Both the position numbers and the translations under genes were made by a program. The notes under the pieces are model-generated. The model was not told the origin of the DNA. It saw only the letters and a program-made list of their open reading frames with translations, and ran no database searches. Positions 12,957 to 15,946 of a stretch of 15,946 nucleotides of DNA are shown here, piece by piece. Source of the DNA: an uncultured Succinivibrio sp. GTDB lineage: Bacteria; Pseudomonadota; Gammaproteobacteria; Enterobacterales; Succinivibrionaceae. Position 1 is the stretch's first letter, and every line of letters starts with the position of its first letter. The stretch covers positions 1 through 15,946 of the forward strand of contig CAAGLL010000096.1 of assembly GCA_900770725.1 (NCBI GenBank), read 5' to 3'.

Positions 12957-14000
12957 ATGCACATGAAGGTCAAGATGGTTTTCCGCGCCGCCGCCTGCGC
13001 CGCGCTCTGCGCGGCCGCTGCCGCAACCGTGCTTTGCATCTCAGGATGCGACAGGTCCGAGCGCGTCATGGTGATCAAGTTCTCGCACACCCAGAGTCCG
13101 GGATCGGTCTCGGATCTCACCGCAAAGAAGTTCAAGGAGTACCTGGAGAAAGCCTCAGGCGGAAAGATGCGCGTCGACATCTTCTCAAACTGCGGGCTCT
13201 CAGGCGGCGATCTGACCAAGGCAATTGAGCTTACGCAGACTGGCAACATCGACATCCACTCCTGCGCGCCTGCCAACATCGCCAACTACGATCCGCGCTT
13301 CTACGCGTTCTGGCTGCCCTTCCTCTTCCCAGATCAGGACAGCCTGCTCAAGTTCTGCTCGAGCCAGAAGGTCCACGACGAGGTGAACGGCTGGTGCAAC
13401 GCCCTTGAGATGGAGATGCTCGGCATCAACTCCGCAGGCGCCCGCCAGATCACCAACTCGAAGAAGGAGATCAAGTCGCCTTCAGACCTCGAGGGCATGA
13501 ACATCCGCGTCCCGGGCGCGAACGTCTTCATCACGCTCTACCGCAAGTACTTCCACGCCAACCCGACCGCGATGGACTTCTCCGAGGTCTACACCTCGCT
13601 GCAGCAGGGCGCCATCGACGGCCAGGAGAACCCCATAGCCGTGTTCGCCTCCTCGAAGTTCAACGAGGTGCAGAAGTACGTGACGCTGTGGGACGGCGTG
13701 CGCGACACCACCATCTGGGTCATGAGCTCCAAGACGCTCCGCGACAAGCTCACCCCCGAGCAGGGGCAGATGGTCAAGGAATGCGCCCAGAAGGCATTGC
13801 AGTGGGGCAACGAGTACCTCGCCAAGAGCGAGCAGTCGATCATCGACGGCCTCAAGAAGAAGGGCGTCGTGTTCACCGAGCTCACTCCCGAGCAGAAGGA
13901 CGCCTTCAGGCAGCAGTGCCAGGGCATCTACGGCGACTACAAGGAAACCATCGGCCAGGGCGTCATCGACCTCTTCACCAAGGGCTACCTGGAGGACTGA
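12957..14000 (+). CDS. dctP: TRAP transporter solute-binding protein, DctP family
   Basis: This binding protein captures an organic acid outside the inner membrane and delivers it to the DctQM permease. It has 347 residues; ATG 12957 and 12963 are both possible behind AGGAGG at 12947-12952. The N-terminus has a hydrophobic stretch ending in the lipobox ISGC (C31), so it appears to be a lipoprotein, whereas most Gram-negative TRAP binding proteins are soluble. Asp follows the Cys, an inner-membrane retention signal in E. coli. Family marks are ARQIT (162-166), the GMNIRVPG segment with R184, the arginine that normally binds the substrate carboxylate, and LQQGAIDGQENPIAVF (215-230). The ligand is probably a carboxylate or other organic acid; which one is not determined. 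Confidence 0.95.
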   Translation: MHMKVKMVFRAAACAALCAAAAATVLCISGCDRSERVMVIKFSHTQSPGSVSDLTAKKFKEYLEKASGGKMRVDIFSNCGLSGGDLTKAIELTQTGNIDIHSCAPANIANYDPRFYAFWLPFLFPDQDSLLKFCSSQKVHDEVNGWCNALEMEMLGINSAGARQITNSKKEIKSPSDLEGMNIRVPGANVFITLYRKYFHANPTAMDFSEVYTSLQQGAIDGQENPIAVFASSKFNEVQKYVTLWDGVRDTTIWVMSSKTLRDKLTPEQGQMVKECAQKALQWGNEYLAKSEQSIIDGLKKKGVVFTELTPEQKDAFRQQCQGIYGDYKETIGQGVIDLFTKGYLED

Positions 14001-14002
14001 GC

Positions 14003-14473
14003 ATGAAACACGTTTACGAATCATTTGAAGAGTACCTGTGCGGCATCGCGCTCGTCGTGATGACGCTGGTAACGTTCATCAACGTCTTCTCGCGCAAGGT
14101 GAGCTTCATCAACCTCTCCTTCACCCAGGAGCTGGTCACCTCGCTGTTCGTGTGGGTGTGCTGCCTAGCAGCCGCCGCGGCCTTCAAGACCGACTCCCAC
14201 ATGGGCTTTTCCTACCTCACCGACAAGCTCACCGGCAGCGTCAAGCGCATCCACGCGCTGCTGCGCTGCGTGCTCATCACCGCCAACTACGCGGTGTGGC
14301 TCATCTACGGCATCGGCATGGTCATGCGCCAGTACCACTACCACATGCACACCGGCGTGCTCGAGCTTCCGATCTGGATCATCGGCCTTGCGATCCCGGT
14401 TTCGGCGGTGCTTTCGATTGTCAGGCTGTGGCAGTGCCACCTCAAGGGCGGCAAGGTGCAGATCCAGGAGTAA
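14003..14473 (+). CDS. dctQ: TRAP transporter small permease, DctQ family
   Basis: DctQ is the small inner-membrane subunit of the TRAP permease. The ATG at 14003 is 2 nt after the dctP stop, with GGAGG at 13991-13995. It has 156 residues with four predicted membrane helices at about 11-29, 43-61, 85-106 and 122-142. The SFTQELVTSLFVWVCCL segment at the start of helix 2 is the typical DctQ motif, with E43. A longer in-frame upstream extension runs antiparallel to nothing useful and overlaps dctP, so it is rejected as a start. Confidence 0.93.
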   Translation: MKHVYESFEEYLCGIALVVMTLVTFINVFSRKVSFINLSFTQELVTSLFVWVCCLAAAAAFKTDSHMGFSYLTDKLTGSVKRIHALLRCVLITANYAVWLIYGIGMVMRQYHYHMHTGVLELPIWIIGLAIPVSAVLSIVRLWQCHLKGGKVQIQE

Positions 14474-14479
14474 TTGCAA

Positions 14480-15748
14480 ATGACAGAATTCATCCTCTTC
14501 GGCAGCCTCGCGGCGATGATCTTCATCAACATCCCGATCGCCATCGCGCTGGGCCTCTCGAGCATCCTCACCCTCATCTACGTAGGCGATCCCTTAGGCG
14601 TCGTTCCGGCGATGATGCAGGCCACGGTCCAGAAGTTCACGCTCCTGACCATCCCGTTCTTCATCCTCGCAGGCGCCATCATGGACTGCGGCGGCATCTC
14701 AAAGCGCCTGGTGCGCCTTGCCAACTGCTTCTTCAACGGAGTCCACGGCGGATTGGGCATCGTGTCCGTCATCGCCGCCTTGTTCTTCGCGGCGATCTCA
14801 GGCTCGGGCACCGCCACCGTGGCCGCCATCGGCTCGGTGCTGATCCCGGCGATGATCAACCAAGGCTATGACAAGGGCTTCGCAGCCGGCCTGTCAGCCA
14901 TCTCAGGCTCCCTGGGCACCGTCATCCCGCCTTCGATCACCTTCATCATCTACGGCATGATCACCGGCGAGTCCATCGGCGACCTGTTCTTCGCAGGCAT
15001 AGTCCCGGGCTGCATCTTCGCGCTCATCCTGTGCACCTACACCTACTTCATGGCCAGGAAGCACAACTGGGGCGGCGGCGGCCACATGGCATCAGGCAAG
15101 GAGATCCGCGAGGCCTTCTTCGACGCCCTGCCCGGCCTCATCTCGCCGGTCATCGTCTTAGGCGGCATCTACACCGGCATCCTGACCCCGACCGAGTCGG
15201 CGGCCGTCGCGGTGATCTACTCGTTCATCGTCGGCGCCTTCATCTACAAGGAGCTCGACTACAAGAGCTTCGTAAGGTCGCTCTTCACCACCGGCAAGAC
15301 CACCGGCATCATCCTGCTCATCATCATGAACGCCGGCATCTTCTCGTGGGTGCTCACCGAGCAGGGGATCGCGGCAAGGCTCACCTCGTTCGCCATCTCC
15401 ACGGTCGACAGCAAGATCGTCATGCTGCTCATCATCAACGTGGTCTTCCTGCTCGCCGGCTGCGTCATGGACAACACCTCGGCGCTGTTCATCCTCGTGC
15501 CGATCGTGATGCCGATCGCCAAGGCCATGGGCATCGACCTCGTGCACCTGGGCGTGATCCTGGTGCTCAACCTCTCCATCGGCCAGGTCACCCCGCCGGT
15601 CGGCCCGAACCTCTACGTCGCGGCCGACATCGCCAAGACCAAGTTCGAGAACATCATCAGGGGCGTCACCCCGCTCCTGCTGGTGTCGATAGTGGCGCTG
15701 CTCATCGTGACCTTCGTGCCTTGGCTCTCGCTGTGCCTGATCAAGTAG
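14480..15748 (+). CDS. dctM: TRAP transporter large permease, DctM family
   Basis: DctM is the sodium-coupled transport subunit of the TRAP system in the inner membrane. From the ATG at 14480 it has 422 residues, normal for the family. AGGAG at 14466-14470 supports this start; a TTG at 14474 is the in-frame alternative. It is almost entirely hydrophobic with about 12 helices. Typical motifs are AAISGSGTATVAAIG (residues 105-118), GTVIPPSI (146-153) and TPPVGPNLY (371-379). It is the last gene of the operon and is followed by a strong hairpin. Confidence 0.97.
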   Translation: MTEFILFGSLAAMIFINIPIAIALGLSSILTLIYVGDPLGVVPAMMQATVQKFTLLTIPFFILAGAIMDCGGISKRLVRLANCFFNGVHGGLGIVSVIAALFFAAISGSGTATVAAIGSVLIPAMINQGYDKGFAAGLSAISGSLGTVIPPSITFIIYGMITGESIGDLFFAGIVPGCIFALILCTYTYFMARKHNWGGGGHMASGKEIREAFFDALPGLISPVIVLGGIYTGILTPTESAAVAVIYSFIVGAFIYKELDYKSFVRSLFTTGKTTGIILLIIMNAGIFSWVLTEQGIAARLTSFAISTVDSKIVMLLIINVVFLLAGCVMDNTSALFILVPIVMPIAKAMGIDLVHLGVILVLNLSIGQVTPPVGPNLYVAADIAKTKFENIIRGVTPLLLVSIVALLIVTFVPWLSLCLIK

Positions 15749-15772
15749 CCAAAGCTTGAAGGAGTCTTTTGC

Positions 15773-15799
15773 AGGCAGGGGCGCATGGCGCCCCTGCCT
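15773..15799 (+). terminator. Strong hairpin after dctM, probable terminator without T-tract
   Basis: AGGCAGGGGCGC (15773-15784), ATG, then GCGCCCCTGCCT (15788-15799) form a perfect 12-bp GC-rich stem with a 3-nt loop, 24 nt after the dctM stop. No T-run follows on either strand. It may be a weak or factor-aided terminator, an mRNA 3' stabiliser for the TRAP transcript, or a structure controlling the small ORF that begins 23 nt later. Confidence 0.55.
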
Positions 15800-15822
15800 T
15801 GCCGGATCAAGGAAAGGATCAA

Positions 15823-15936
15823 ATGAAAATCATGCCCAGGTCCTTAAGCCCAGTTCAGGTTTCCGGCCCGGCCCTGGCTTACGATCGCCTGCAGCAGCAG
15901 GGGCAGATCCTTCAGCAATTCGGCGTCGCGCCTTGA
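15823..15936 (+). CDS. Small ORF, 37 residues, unknown
   Basis: The ATG at 15823 is preceded by AAGGAAAGG about 5 nt upstream, a good ribosome site. The frame runs 37 codons to TGA at 15934-15936. The product begins MKIMPRSLSPVQVSG and has a Gln-rich second half (LQQQGQILQQFG); it has no membrane segment or motif that I recognise. A further Shine-Dalgarno (GGAGG, 15938-15942) follows at once, so a gene probably begins just off the right edge. The ORF could be a real small gene, a leader peptide for that next gene, or chance. Confidence 0.4.
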   Translation: MKIMPRSLSPVQVSGPALAYDRLQQQGQILQQFGVAP

Positions 15937-15946
15937 CGGAGGATCC

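Noticed and set aside
14038..14871. 277-codon frame overlapping dctQ and dctM
   Set aside because: It is the His/Arg-rich shifted frame of two well-supported TRAP permease genes.

Overview
The window is GC-rich, densely coding bacterial DNA from a Gram-negative proteobacterium. Four things point that way: an E. coli-type long-Q-loop cytochrome bd with a CydX subunit, a TonB/ExbB/ExbD system with an outer-membrane receptor, a three-gene TRAP transporter, and Shine-Dalgarno-led operons. High GC, heavy use of AGG arginine codons and the mix of bd oxidase with TRAP uptake would suit an anaerobic or microaerobic gut beta- or gammaproteobacterium such as a Sutterellaceae member. That placement is an inference, not a proof.

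Layout. Positions 1-203 hold no convincing gene; a 13-bp AT-rich sequence is repeated there, and the region may be the leader of a minus-strand gene off the left edge. An exbB-like gene (204-752, minus) is divergent from a six-gene plus-strand operon (987-9266): cydA, cydB, a 30-residue cydX, cydD, cydC and a TonB-dependent outer-membrane receptor, separated by gaps of at most 17 nt or by overlaps. The divergent spacer carries a 9/10 match to the FNR box, placed as a class II activator site in front of a sigma70-like promoter.

From the right, a minus-strand cluster (11792 down to 9267) encodes an ImmA/IrrE-type metallopeptidase with an N-terminal DNA-binding-like segment, then exbD and tonB. 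TonB and the receptor gene converge with no intergenic base. The Ton motor is therefore split around the cyd operon: exbB on one side, exbD-tonB on the other.

A 486-bp AT-rich regulatory region (11793-12278) follows. It contains palindromes and a CRP-like site about 41 bp before a predicted start point. It leads into a second plus-strand operon (12279-15748): an Asp/Glu-racemase-family enzyme, a DctP-type binding protein with a lipobox, DctQ and DctM. A strong hairpin, a small 37-codon ORF and a final Shine-Dalgarno sequence close the window.

How it fits together. CydAB-X is the high-affinity quinol oxidase. CydDC is the ABC exporter-type complex needed to mature it, reported to move thiols and, more recently, haem. 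An outer-membrane receptor inside the same transcription unit, with the Ton energising proteins on both sides, suggests a haem- or iron-acquisition-to-oxidase module controlled by oxygen. This is the most interesting hypothesis in the window. The ImmA/IrrE protein in front of exbD-tonB is the least expected component.
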